From: Kingella potus | Lineage (GTDB): Bacteria; Pseudomonadota; Gammaproteobacteria; Burkholderiales; Neisseriaceae | Reading direction: 5' to 3' | NCBI RefSeq assembly: GCF_900451175.1 | Contig: NZ_UGJJ01000001.1 | Location: 620,001-684,000, forward strand | Length of the DNA stretch: 64,000 nucleotides | Shown: piece after piece, positions 9,867 to 17,787 of the stretch | Position numbering within the stretch: position 1 is the stretch's first letter | How the letters are laid out: each line of letters begins with the position of its first letter | Position numbers and translations under genes: made by a program | The notes under the pieces: model-generated | What the model saw: only the letters and a program-made list of their open reading frames with translations | Told to the model about the DNA's origin: nothing | The model's database searches: none

Positions 9867-9975
9867 TATTTGCAAAGTACGCCCTGATTTGCGCTAAATC
9901 CGGCCGTCTGAAAATATTTGATACCGAATATGCCGCTACACGCTGCAAAAAAGCCGCTGCCGGAAATAAAAGGAA

Positions 9976-10032
9976 AGGCCGTCTGAAAATTCCCCGCCCC
10001 GACGGGCAAAACGGTATTTTCAGACGGCCTCC
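9976..10032 (-). terminator. Uptake-sequence pair downstream of greB
   Basis: Inverted AG uptake sequences separated by about 25 bp lie 34 bp beyond the greB stop. They could form a terminator. The loop is longer than usual. Confidence 0.5.
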
Positions 10033-10065
10033 GATGCGCAGGCAGAACCAGGCAAGAATCAGGGC

Positions 10066-10554
10066 CTATCCGATGCGGACATAGGCCACTTCGAGTATTT
10101 CGATGTGTTCGCGTCCTTCCGGCGTGTGCAGCACCACCGCATCTCCCTCCCGCGCTTTAATCAGGCAGCGCGCCAGCGGCGAAACCCACGAAATTTTGTT
10201 TTGCGCCGCATCCGACTCGTCGGTGCCGACGATTTTTACCACCTGTTCGCTGCCGCTGCCGCGCAACAGCGTTACCGTCGCGCCGAAAAACACCTGGTCG
10301 GTGGCTTCGCGCGTTTCCGGGTCGATGACTTGCGCGGCTTCGAGGCGTTTGGTCAGAAAACGGATGCGGCGGTCTATCTCCCGCATACGCCGTTTGCCGT
10401 AGAGATAATCGCCGTTTTCGCTGCGGTCGCCGTTGGATGCCGCCCAGTTCACCACCTGCACGATGTCGGGGCGTTCCTTATTGACCAGGCGGAACAGCTC
10501 GTCTTTCAGGCTTTTCCAGCCTGCGGGCGTAATGTAGTTGGGTGTATTGTTCAT
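10066..10554 (-). CDS. greB: Transcription elongation factor GreB
   Basis: GreB rescues backtracked RNA polymerase by stimulating transcript cleavage. The protein has 162 residues. The N-terminal coiled coil includes ITPAGWKSLKDEL, the tip motif SNGDRSENGDYLYGKRRMREIDRRIRFL with its acidic residues, and LEAAQVIDP. The C-terminal FKBP-like domain contains VFFGATVTLL and ISWVSPLARCLIKAREGD. The tip and the KRRMREIDRR helix favour GreB over GreA. It is divergent from the aminopeptidase gene across about 200 bp with inverted uptake sequences. Confidence 0.95.
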   Translation of the reverse strand: MNNTPNYITPAGWKSLKDELFRLVNKERPDIVQVVNWAASNGDRSENGDYLYGKRRMREIDRRIRFLTKRLEAAQVIDPETREATDQVFFGATVTLLRGSGSEQVVKIVGTDESDAAQNKISWVSPLARCLIKAREGDAVVLHTPEGREHIEILEVAYVRIG

Positions 10555-10752
10555 AAACTGAGAATCGGGCCGTCTGAAAAAAGGCGGATTTTAGCAAAAT
10601 ACCGCCGCCACAAAATGCCGTCTGCCCTGTTTTGCCGCCGCAGGAGCCGGCGGGCAAAACGAACAAAGCGGTTTTCAGACGGCCTGTAAACCCTTAAACT
10701 GCAAAATCCTGACGAAAACCCGGTTTGCAATTACCAAATAGGAGCAAAACAT

Positions 10753-12552
10753 ATGACTACAGCCCGCCAATATCTCGGCGCATTACGCCAGGCCATGCAG
10801 CAGCACGGCTTGGATGCTTTCGTGATTCCGTCTGCCGATCCGCACCTTTCCGAATACCTGCCCGGACACTGGCAGGCGCGCAGCCGCTTTTCGGGCTTTA
10901 CCGGCTCGGTAGGCACGCTGGTGGTTACGCCGGAAAAAGCCGGCCTGTGGGTGGACAGCCGCTATTGGGAGCAGGCCGGACAGCAGCTTGCGGGCAGCGG
11001 CATCGTTTTACAGAAAACCGGCGAGGTCGCGCCTTACACCGAATGGCTGGCGGAAAACCTGAAAGAAGGTGCGGCCGTGGGCGTACCTGCCGATATGCTG
11101 TCGCTGGCCGGCAAACGCGATTTGCAGCAGACGCTGGCAGCGAAAAACATCCGCGTCGAACACCCTGAAACGCTGCTGGACGAAGTGTGGGCAGACCGCC
11201 CCGCCCTGCCCTCCGAAACGATTTATGCCCACCATCCCGATTTTGTTTCGGAAACCGCGTCCGAAAAGCTCAAACGGGTACGCGCGGCGATGAAGGCGCA
11301 CGGTGCGCAATACCATTTGGTTTCCTCGCTCGACGACATCGCGTGGATTACCAATCTGCGCGGCAGCGATGTGCCGTTTAACCCCGTATTTTTGTCGTTT
11401 CTGCTGATTGGCGCGAACGAGGCCGTTTTGTTTGCCGACCGCAGCCGTTTCAACGCCGAAGCCGAAGCCGCTTTGGCAGCGGCCGGTATCGCGGCAAAAG
11501 CCTATGCCGAAGCCGGAGCCGCTTTGGCCGGAGTGGAAGGCAGCCTGCTGGCCGATCCGAACAAAACCGCCGTCAGCACCCTGCGCCGCCTGCCCGCATC
11601 CGTCCGCGTAATTGAAGACACCAATCCGAGCACTTTGTTCAAATCTGTCAAATCCGACGAAGACATCGCCCGTATCCGCAAAGTAATGGAGCAGGACGGC
11701 GCGGCTTTGTGCGGCTTTTTCGCCGAGTTTGAACAAAAACTGGCGCAAGGCGTGCGCGTAACCGAGTTTGACATCGATGCCATGCTGCTCAAATACCGCA
11801 GCCGCTACGAGGGCTTTGTGTCGTCGAGTTTCGCCACGATTGCGGGCTTTAACGCCAATGCGGCCATGGCGCATTACAGCGCGGCAGAAGAAAATTGCAG
11901 CGTCATCGAAGGCGACGGCATGCTGCTCATCGACTCGGGCGGCCAATACTGGGGCGGCACCACCGACATTACCCGCGTGGTGCCTGTCGGCAGGCCGTCT
12001 GAAATGCAGAAACGCGACTACACGCTGGTGCTGAAAGCACACATCGCGCTTGACGAAACCGTCTTCCCCGAAAATATCGCCTCGCCGCTGATTGACGCAA
12101 TCTGCCGCAAACCCCTGTGGCAGGCGCAACGCAACTACGGCCACGGCACGGGACACGGCGTGGGCTATTTCCTCAATGTGCACGAAGGCCCGCAGGTTAT
12201 CGCCTGCGCCGCCGTACCCAACAAAAACCACGCCATGAAAAAAGGCATGATTACCTCCATCGAACCCGGCCTCTACCGTCCGGGCAGATGGGGCATCCGC
12301 ATTGAAAACCTTGCCGTGAATATGCCTGTGGCGCAGCCCGAAGAAAGCGAATTCGGCGAATTTCTGTATTTTGAAACGCTGACACTCTGCCCGATAGACA
12401 CACGCCTGATACTGCCCGAGATGATGGACGACAACGAAATCCGCTGGCTCAACGACTACCACGCCGAAGTGCGCCGCCGCCTCGAACCGTGGGTAGAAGG
12501 AGATGCAAAAGCATGGCTTTTGGAACGTACCGCCCCTTTGGCACGCCGATAA
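10753..12552 (+). CDS. Xaa-Pro aminopeptidase (M24B family)
   Basis: This cytoplasmic metallopeptidase removes N-terminal residues that precede proline. The 599-residue length fits the long aminopeptidase P form, with two creatinase-like N-terminal domains and a C-terminal pita-bread domain. Metal ligands are visible: Asp in LLIDSGGQYWGGTTDITR near 392-405, His in HGTGHGVGYF near 464, and Glu in SIEPGLYR near 502 and RIENLAVN near 517. AGGAG lies 7-8 nt before the ATG. An uptake sequence is read in frame as GRPSEMQK near residue 413. Confidence 0.93.
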   Translation: MTTARQYLGALRQAMQQHGLDAFVIPSADPHLSEYLPGHWQARSRFSGFTGSVGTLVVTPEKAGLWVDSRYWEQAGQQLAGSGIVLQKTGEVAPYTEWLAENLKEGAAVGVPADMLSLAGKRDLQQTLAAKNIRVEHPETLLDEVWADRPALPSETIYAHHPDFVSETASEKLKRVRAAMKAHGAQYHLVSSLDDIAWITNLRGSDVPFNPVFLSFLLIGANEAVLFADRSRFNAEAEAALAAAGIAAKAYAEAGAALAGVEGSLLADPNKTAVSTLRRLPASVRVIEDTNPSTLFKSVKSDEDIARIRKVMEQDGAALCGFFAEFEQKLAQGVRVTEFDIDAMLLKYRSRYEGFVSSSFATIAGFNANAAMAHYSAAEENCSVIEGDGMLLIDSGGQYWGGTTDITRVVPVGRPSEMQKRDYTLVLKAHIALDETVFPENIASPLIDAICRKPLWQAQRNYGHGTGHGVGYFLNVHEGPQVIACAAVPNKNHAMKKGMITSIEPGLYRPGRWGIRIENLAVNMPVAQPEESEFGEFLYFETLTLCPIDTRLILPEMMDDNEIRWLNDYHAEVRRRLEPWVEGDAKAWLLERTAPLARR

Positions 12553-12580
12553 GCAGCCCGTAATGCCGGCAGAAGCCGTC

Positions 12581-12617
12581 TGAAAACCGTTTGCACCGTT
12601 TTCAGACGGCCTCTTTC
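12581..12617 (+). terminator. Uptake-sequence hairpin after the aminopeptidase gene
   Basis: An inverted pair with the core GCCGTCTGAAAACCG and its complement lies about 30 bp after the stop codon and is followed by a short T run. It is a likely intrinsic terminator. Confidence 0.65.
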
Positions 12618-12793
12618 CGCCTTGTCCGAACCTCATCGCAACACAGCCGGACAGCCGCATTGGCAAACCCGCCGTTTGGGCGGGTTTGCGCTTTTCAGAC
12701 GGCCTGATGCCATTAAGGCGGGCTGAAAACGGCATTCGGGCTGCCGCTTCGTTTACAATCCCACCGTCCGCCAACCATTCCGAAAGCGTTTCC

Positions 12794-13672
12794 ATGAAAA
12801 CCCCCGCCCCGAAAACCCCCACCCCCACCATCAAACCGCGCAAAGCCCTCTGGTTCGGCAGCATCGTGCTGGCAGCCCTGATACTGTTGGCATTGTTCCG
12901 CCCCTTTACCCGCATCGACACAGGGCAAATCGGCGTAGTCCGCACCTTCAACGGCAAAATCGCTGACGAGCCTGCCGCCGTCGGCTGGCACACCACCTTC
13001 ACCAGCCGCATCGACAAATACACCGTCAAAGAAATCCCCGTGCAGCTCCAAGACCTGCGCCCCACCACCAAAGAAAACATCTCCCTGCGCGACTTGGATT
13101 TTGAAATCCAATACTCCGTGAACCCCATGAAAACCCCGATGATTGCCGCCAAATATTCCAACATGAACGGCTACGAGCAAAGCAGCGGCATCTACATCCC
13201 CGCCTATATGCTAGTGGAAAAACAGGCAAAATCCGTATCCGCCGATGCCGTTTCCCGTTTTGAAGCCCTCGCCATCAACGCCAAGCGCAACGAACTGGAA
13301 AACATCATCCGCACCAACCTGCAAAAAGATTTGGATGCCAACGACCCCGACACCTTCACCGTCAGCCGCGTAACCATCTCCAACCTGCTGCCGGACGAAA
13401 AAATCCAAGAATCCATCCGCATGATTGCCGATTCGGAAAACCGCAAACAAGTCGCCATCAACAAGCTGGAAATCGCCAAAACCGAAGCCGAAGAAAACCG
13501 CGTGCGCTCGCAATCGCTGGACGACAAAATTCTGGCGGAAAAAACGCTGGAAGCCCTGATTAAAATGGGCGAAAAAGGCAACGTAGTCGTCGTGCCGCTG
13601 GACTTCAAAGGCACAATCATGACAGGCACAGGCAGCAGCCGTCCGCAAACCGCCCCCGCCCGTCCGCAATAG
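12794..13672 (+). CDS. SPFH/band 7 domain membrane protein
   Basis: This is a prohibitin-like protein of about 292 residues. It has a basic N-terminus, one membrane segment (ALWFGSIVLAALILLALF, about residues 18-35) and a band 7 domain starting at TRIDTGQIGVVRTFNGKI. A helical stretch follows, with KRNELENIIRTNLQKDL and ADSENRKQVAINKLEIAKTEAEENRVRSQ. A short Pro/Thr-rich tail ends the protein. Proteins of this type form membrane-anchored oligomers; no specific role can be read here. The start is the ATG at 12794. A longer frame from 12686 is only the translation of an upstream uptake sequence. Confidence 0.82.
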   Translation: MKTPAPKTPTPTIKPRKALWFGSIVLAALILLALFRPFTRIDTGQIGVVRTFNGKIADEPAAVGWHTTFTSRIDKYTVKEIPVQLQDLRPTTKENISLRDLDFEIQYSVNPMKTPMIAAKYSNMNGYEQSSGIYIPAYMLVEKQAKSVSADAVSRFEALAINAKRNELENIIRTNLQKDLDANDPDTFTVSRVTISNLLPDEKIQESIRMIADSENRKQVAINKLEIAKTEAEENRVRSQSLDDKILAEKTLEALIKMGEKGNVVVVPLDFKGTIMTGTGSSRPQTAPARPQ

Positions 13673-13683
13673 GCAAACCCACT

Positions 13684-13761
13684 TTCAGGCTGCCTTTTCA
13701 GACGGCATCCGAGGCAGCCTGAAACCTGCCTAAATCTTGGCAAGCCCAAAGGCAGCCTGAA
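13684..13761. repeat. Cluster of uptake sequences of mixed dialect
   Basis: Four uptake-like 12-mers lie within 78 bp: AGGCAGCCTGAA (Kingella-type) inverted at 13684-13695, ATGCCGTCTGAA (gonococcal/meningococcal type) inverted at 13697-13708, and AGGCAGCCTGAA direct at 13712-13723 and 13750-13761. Almost all other copies in the window are AGGCCGTCTGAA. Confidence 0.8.
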
Positions 13762-13774
13762 AACGGAGAAAACC

Positions 13775-14236
13775 ATGCGCCGCCAATCCGCATTGCTGTT
13801 TTTGCTCACCTGCTCCCTAGCCGCCCACGCAGGCGGCGACCACACACCCGCGCAAATCAGCCGCTTTTCAGGCAGCAACGGGCATTACCAATTCACCGTA
13901 ACCCAACAAGGCGAACGCCTGCTCTACAACGACCACTGCCGCAGCTACCGCGTTGTCATCACGCCGCGCAAACACACCCTGCGCGACACCATCCTGCCGT
14001 TTCCCGCCGCAAGCAGCCACCCCACACTCCGCGAAACCGAAGCCGCCGCCCAAGCCCTGAAAAACGCCGCCGCACAAAAACGCACGCTGCACTTTGGCTA
14101 CTTGGGCAGCGGCCTGTTTCCCGACAAACAGCAAAAATGCCTGTATCACGGCACAGGCATCAAACAATACGAAAAAGAGATTATGGTGCATCAAGATGCG
14201 CGCGAAGGGCTGTATCCTTATATGGATGCGGAATAG
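13775..14236 (+). CDS. Exported hypothetical protein
   Basis: I do not recognise this 153-residue protein. A signal peptide is clear (MRRQSALLFLLTCSLAAHA, cleavage after residue 19). The mature part has two cysteines (DHC and KQKC) that could form a disulfide, a basic middle region and no membrane segment, so a periplasmic or surface location is likely. GGAGA lies just before the ATG. The next gene begins 33 bp downstream and may be cotranscribed. Confidence 0.65.
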   Translation: MRRQSALLFLLTCSLAAHAGGDHTPAQISRFSGSNGHYQFTVTQQGERLLYNDHCRSYRVVITPRKHTLRDTILPFPAASSHPTLRETEAAAQALKNAAAQKRTLHFGYLGSGLFPDKQQKCLYHGTGIKQYEKEIMVHQDAREGLYPYMDAE

Positions 14237-14269
14237 GCCGTCTGAAAACCGCCCGACAAGGAAATCCCC

Positions 14270-14824
14270 ATGCCGTCCCACCTTATCCCTGCCCTCATGT
14301 GCCTGACAGGCGTGCTGTTTATGCTCGCCAATTTTTCTATCCTGCCGGCGGTGTGGCGCGGCAAGAACCGTTCGTTCGCCCCTTTTTTCGGCGCACTTTT
14401 ATGGTGTGCGGGCATACGCGATATTCAGCGGCAACACGACATTTCAAACTATTGGTATGCCGCAGCATTGCTGGACATCGGCGTATGGCTGCTGCCGCTC
14501 ATGATTTGGGTACATCTGAACCACGCATGGCAGCACTCGGCTTTCCGCCGCGTGGCGCAGTTTGAGCGCAATGACGGCGGCGGATATTACCGCCTGTCTT
14601 TTTACCGCAACGGCGACGCGGTGCTCTCCTACCGGCAAGCCCGCGAAAACCGCAGCCGCACATGGCATTGGGAACGGACGGACACGCAATGGCGTATCGG
14701 CAGCCTGTACCACCAAATTACCGCCGAGCAGCAAGACAGACACTTGGTGTTTGCCGGCCATACGGCGGGGCAGCAGGACGGAATGTTGGAACACCTTGTC
14801 GGACAAACGTTTGTGCAGAAATAA
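14270..14824 (+). CDS. Hypothetical inner-membrane protein
   Basis: This 184-residue protein has hydrophobic segments at about 6-26 and 60-84 (WYAAALLDIGVWLLPLMIWVHL). A soluble C-terminal domain rich in Arg, Tyr and Trp follows. No family was recognised. AAGGAAA precedes the ATG. It lies just downstream of the exported hypothetical and may form a two-gene unit with it. Confidence 0.6.
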   Translation: MPSHLIPALMCLTGVLFMLANFSILPAVWRGKNRSFAPFFGALLWCAGIRDIQRQHDISNYWYAAALLDIGVWLLPLMIWVHLNHAWQHSAFRRVAQFERNDGGGYYRLSFYRNGDAVLSYRQARENRSRTWHWERTDTQWRIGSLYHQITAEQQDRHLVFAGHTAGQQDGMLEHLVGQTFVQK

Positions 14825-14869
14825 GATTCAGACGGCCTATCCGCCCCCAAAGGCCGTCTGAAAACCGGT

Positions 14870-15388
14870 TTAACAAAGCGTAGACAACACGCCGCATTTC
14901 TGTTCTGCGGCGGTTTGATAAAAGGCGCGCAATTCGTCAAACAATTCAATCAGAAAATCAACGATTTCGGGATCGTCTCCGAACAAATCGCTCCTGTACA
15001 CATCGCTTTTTTCCCATTCTGCCGCGCTGATTTCGCCAAGCTGTTTGGCAAAATCCAGCGCATTGAGGGCGGCGGAAATTTCGGCAACATCGCCGACGGT
15101 GCTGTATGACGGCACTTCGGACGGATCCAATTCGGCGCACTCTTCGGGGCTGAGATCAACGTACTCGAGTACGCTGTGCGTGCCGCAGACAGCATTGTTG
15201 AGCGGCGTGTCTTCAAATTCGGGCGAACGGGTCAGCGCGTAGCGCAGGCAGTCCCACAGTTTGTCCAAATCGCATTCGGCAACGGCACGGTTTTCCTCCT
15301 CCTGCAATGCGTCAAAACCGGATCCGCCTGTCAGGATTTGGTTTAAATCGTCTTCTGTATAGGCTTGTAATACAACGCATAATCCCAT
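14870..15388 (-). CDS. YfbM/DUF1877 family protein
   Basis: This is an acidic cytoplasmic protein of 172 residues. The opening MGLCVVLQAYTEDDLNQIL, the DLDKLWDCLRYALT motif and the pattern ending near ALNALDFAKQLG match the DUF1877 family (E. coli YfbM). The function of that family is unknown. AGGAGGG lies a few nt before the ATG. It is convergent with the upstream hypothetical gene. Confidence 0.75.
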   Translation of the reverse strand: MGLCVVLQAYTEDDLNQILTGGSGFDALQEEENRAVAECDLDKLWDCLRYALTRSPEFEDTPLNNAVCGTHSVLEYVDLSPEECAELDPSEVPSYSTVGDVAEISAALNALDFAKQLGEISAAEWEKSDVYRSDLFGDDPEIVDFLIELFDELRAFYQTAAEQKCGVLSTLC

Positions 15389-15653
15389 GATACCCTCCTT
15401 GTCTGCATGATTTCAGACAGCCTGAAAAAGCACGTATTGTAAACGGTTTTCAAACCGCCATCCCGCCGTTTTCCTGCTGTACAAACCATCCGCGCAGCGC
15501 ACTCATTTCCGTCGTTTGCATAGGATGTGCCGCATAACGACGTACGCACGCTCCTGCGAAAGGCCGTCTGAAAATCCTGCCTCCTCCACCTGCACAAATA
15601 TGGTTCTGCCGCACATCTATTTGCCGAAACAGCCGGCAATTGCCGTCAATCTT

Positions 15654-16092
15654 CAAACCGCGTGCGTGGCTTACGCCACACACCCTACGATAATCCTGCG
15701 TAGGGTGTGTCGCCAAAGCGACGCACGCGCTCCCTACTTTCGGAAAGATGCAAACCGCAGCTTGCAAAGCTAATCCAATGCCGAACAAACGTCCCTCCCC
15801 GTTGAAAAGGAAATAGAGGCCGTCTGAAAATCACAAACCGCGTGCGTGGCTTACGCCATACACCCTACGATAATCCTGCGTAGGGTGTGTCGCCAAGGCG
15901 ACGCTCGCGCTCCCTAATTTCGGAAAGATGCAAACCGCAGCTTGCAAAGCTAATCCAATGCCGAACAAACGTCCCTCCCCCGTTGAAAAGGAAATAGAGG
16001 CCGTCTGAAAATCACAAACCACGTGCGTGGCTGCACTACACACCCTACGATAATCCTGCGTAGGGTGTGCCGCCCCAAGGCGACGCACGCGT
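15654..16092. repeat. Tandem 180-bp repeats carrying GTAG-type REP pairs
   Basis: The sequence starting CGTGCGTGG recurs at 15661, 15841 and 16022, giving periods of 180 and 181 bp. Each unit has an inverted pair of GTAG hairpins around the central ATAATCCT, then a unique-looking stretch (TTTCGGAAAGATGCAAACC and following), then an uptake sequence. The third copy is truncated. The interval 15389-15653 upstream has only uptake-sequence fragments and no gene. Confidence 0.85.
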
Positions 16093-16107
16093 TCCACAAA
16101 TTTCAGC

Positions 16108-16152
16108 AAAAAGGCCGTCTGAAAACCCTAAAACGGGTTTTCAGACGGCCTT
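16108..16152 (-). terminator. Uptake-sequence hairpin terminator of the nirV-like gene
   Basis: Inverted copies of AAGGCCGTCTGAAAACCC form a strong stem about 20 bp beyond the stop codon. Confidence 0.75.
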
Positions 16153-16172
16153 CAAACGTGCTTTGCCGCTGC

Positions 16173-16919
16173 TTATTGTGCGCAGCGGAAGCCCAGGTTG
16201 TGGACGGAAAATTTGGATTGCAGGCTGGTGCGGAAGCCGTAGCGCAGAAAGGCGGCGTAGTTGCTGGGGTCGGTCGAGCCCGCAGCCGCGCCGCTGCAAA
16301 ACATGGAGCTGTCCACGCCGCCGGAATTGAGCAGGCTGCTGTTGAAGTCTTCCGTCCACTCCCAAATCAGGCCGTGCATATCGTAAATGCCCCAATAGTT
16401 GGGCTTCATGCGGCCTACGTCGCGCAGTCCGGTGCGGCTGCCTTGTGCGTACCAGTTGAGGATGGTGTCGCGGTAGGCCTTTTCGTTCGCGCCATTGGGT
16501 TTGAGTTCGGAAGCCTGCCCGGCAAATTCCCATTGGTTGATGGTGGGCAGGCGTTTGCCCTGCGCGGTGCAGTAGGCGTTGGCGGCAAACCATGAAACGA
16601 ACACGACGGGTTTGTTCAGATCGGCTTTTTTCGGTGCAAAGCCCGCTGCGCTTTTTTCCCAATGCGACAGGTAGTGTTGGTCGCTCTGTTTGCTGCTGGG
16701 TTTGCCGCGCTGCCATTGCGGGTTTTTCTTGACGAATTCGTAAAACTCGCCGTTGGTAACAGGCGTTTTGTCGAGTTTGAACGGGCCGACTTTGGTCAGC
16801 GGGGCATCGGCGGCAAGGTAAAGGGGGCGGTAGGTGCCGCCGGGCAGCTCGGACATGCCGGCGGCGAAAGATGAAGCGGATACGATTGCCAACAGGCCGT
16901 ATAGGAGGTTTTTTTTCAT
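16173..16919 (-). CDS. NirV-like formylglycine-generating-enzyme family protein
   Basis: This exported protein of about 248 residues carries the FGE-sulfatase fold. It has a signal peptide (MKKNLLYGLLAIVSASSFAAG). Family motifs include PFKLDKTPVTNGEFYEFV, KPVVFVSWFAANAYCTAQGKRLPTINQWEFA, GIYDMHGLIWEWTEDF and the terminal NLGFRCAQ. The start is the ATG at 16919, with AAAGAGCG before it. Homologues named NirV occur beside copper nitrite reductases in other bacteria. Here it follows a cytochrome c gene and aniA on the same strand, so a role in nitrite respiration is plausible but unproven. Confidence 0.8.
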   Translation of the reverse strand: MKKNLLYGLLAIVSASSFAAGMSELPGGTYRPLYLAADAPLTKVGPFKLDKTPVTNGEFYEFVKKNPQWQRGKPSSKQSDQHYLSHWEKSAAGFAPKKADLNKPVVFVSWFAANAYCTAQGKRLPTINQWEFAGQASELKPNGANEKAYRDTILNWYAQGSRTGLRDVGRMKPNYWGIYDMHGLIWEWTEDFNSSLLNSGGVDSSMFCSGAAAGSTDPSNYAAFLRYGFRTSLQSKFSVHNLGFRCAQ

Positions 16920-16995
16920 GGAACGCTCTTTCATATGGTTGGAACGGTACTTGGAAAACGTATCCGCAACCGGCGCAGGCTGCAAATACGGCTGC

Positions 16996-17523
16996 TTATT
17001 GCTTTCCGGCGCGGTAGTCCGCCACTTCCTGTGCGGTAACTTCGCCGCCCGCATTGCCGAATGAGTTTAAAACATAAGTGGACACGGCGGCTATTTCTTC
17101 GTCTTTCAGCGGGAAGGAGGGCATGATGCCGTCGTATTCTTTGCCGTTTACGGTGATTTTGCCGCGTATGCCTTTGGCTATGGAGGCGACCAGCTGCATT
17201 TTGTCTTGGGCAAAATAATCGGATTTGCCCAAGGGCGGCAGAGCCGCATTCGAGCCGTTGCCGTCTTCGCCGTGGCAGGCTTTGCAGCGTTTGTCGTATA
17301 TGGCTTTGCCTGCTTTGAGGTGTTCGGGCACTTCCGGCGCGGCAGCTTTCGTGTCCGAGGCCGGCACGTTTGCATGGTTTTCAGACGGCCTTTCGGCCGA
17401 TGCCTGCAATGGTGCAGACGCAGCAGACGAATTTCCGCTTTGTTCTGTCTGCCCCTGTTCCTGTCCGTTGCAGGCGGCAAGCAGCAGGCCGAGCAGTACT
17501 GCGGCGGGCAATGTGTATTTCAT
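16996..17523 (-). CDS. Lipid-anchored cytochrome c
   Basis: This is a 175-residue c-type cytochrome lipoprotein. The signal peptide ends in LLLAAC with lipidation Cys18. A flexible Ala/Ser/Gln-rich linker (about 19-65) contains SERPSEN-like residues encoded by an uptake sequence. The single haem domain has CKACH at 80-84 and a probable axial Met at 134 in GIMPSF. The start is the ATG at 17523, preceded by AGGAA. It lies between aniA and the NirV-like gene, so it probably donates electrons to AniA at the periplasmic face. The 264-bp gap to aniA has one uptake sequence, so cotranscription is uncertain. Confidence 0.88.
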   Translation of the reverse strand: MKYTLPAAVLLGLLLAACNGQEQGQTEQSGNSSAASAPLQASAERPSENHANVPASDTKAAAPEVPEHLKAGKAIYDKRCKACHGEDGNGSNAALPPLGKSDYFAQDKMQLVASIAKGIRGKITVNGKEYDGIMPSFPLKDEEIAAVSTYVLNSFGNAGGEVTAQEVADYRAGKQ

Positions 17524-17787
17524 GGCGCGTTCCTTTGTTTGAAATCCGGCGGGCTGTTGTTGTTTGTTGTGTTTTGTCCGTCGGCGGGATTTGTTTGCGG
17601 CAAACCGGGACATCCGTCCGCATTTGCAGAGGCCGCGTGCGTCAGGTGTGAAAAAAGGCATCCGTAACGCCTGAATTTCCGTTGCTGATACCCTCTCGGA
17701 TAGTTTTCAGACGGCCTGATTCAAGAATACGGATGCCCGGTTTTCCGGCTTTCCCCGCAAGCCGGCAGGATGCCGGCCCAAACGGGA

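Noticed and set aside
12686..12793. Longer start for the SPFH protein
   Set aside because: The extra residues MRFSDGL are the translation of an intergenic uptake sequence, and the membrane anchor follows naturally from the ATG at 12794.
11008..13164. A 718-residue minus-strand frame opposite the aminopeptidase gene
   Set aside because: It is the antisense of a well-supported gene in GC-rich DNA and crosses two genes and intergenic uptake sequences.
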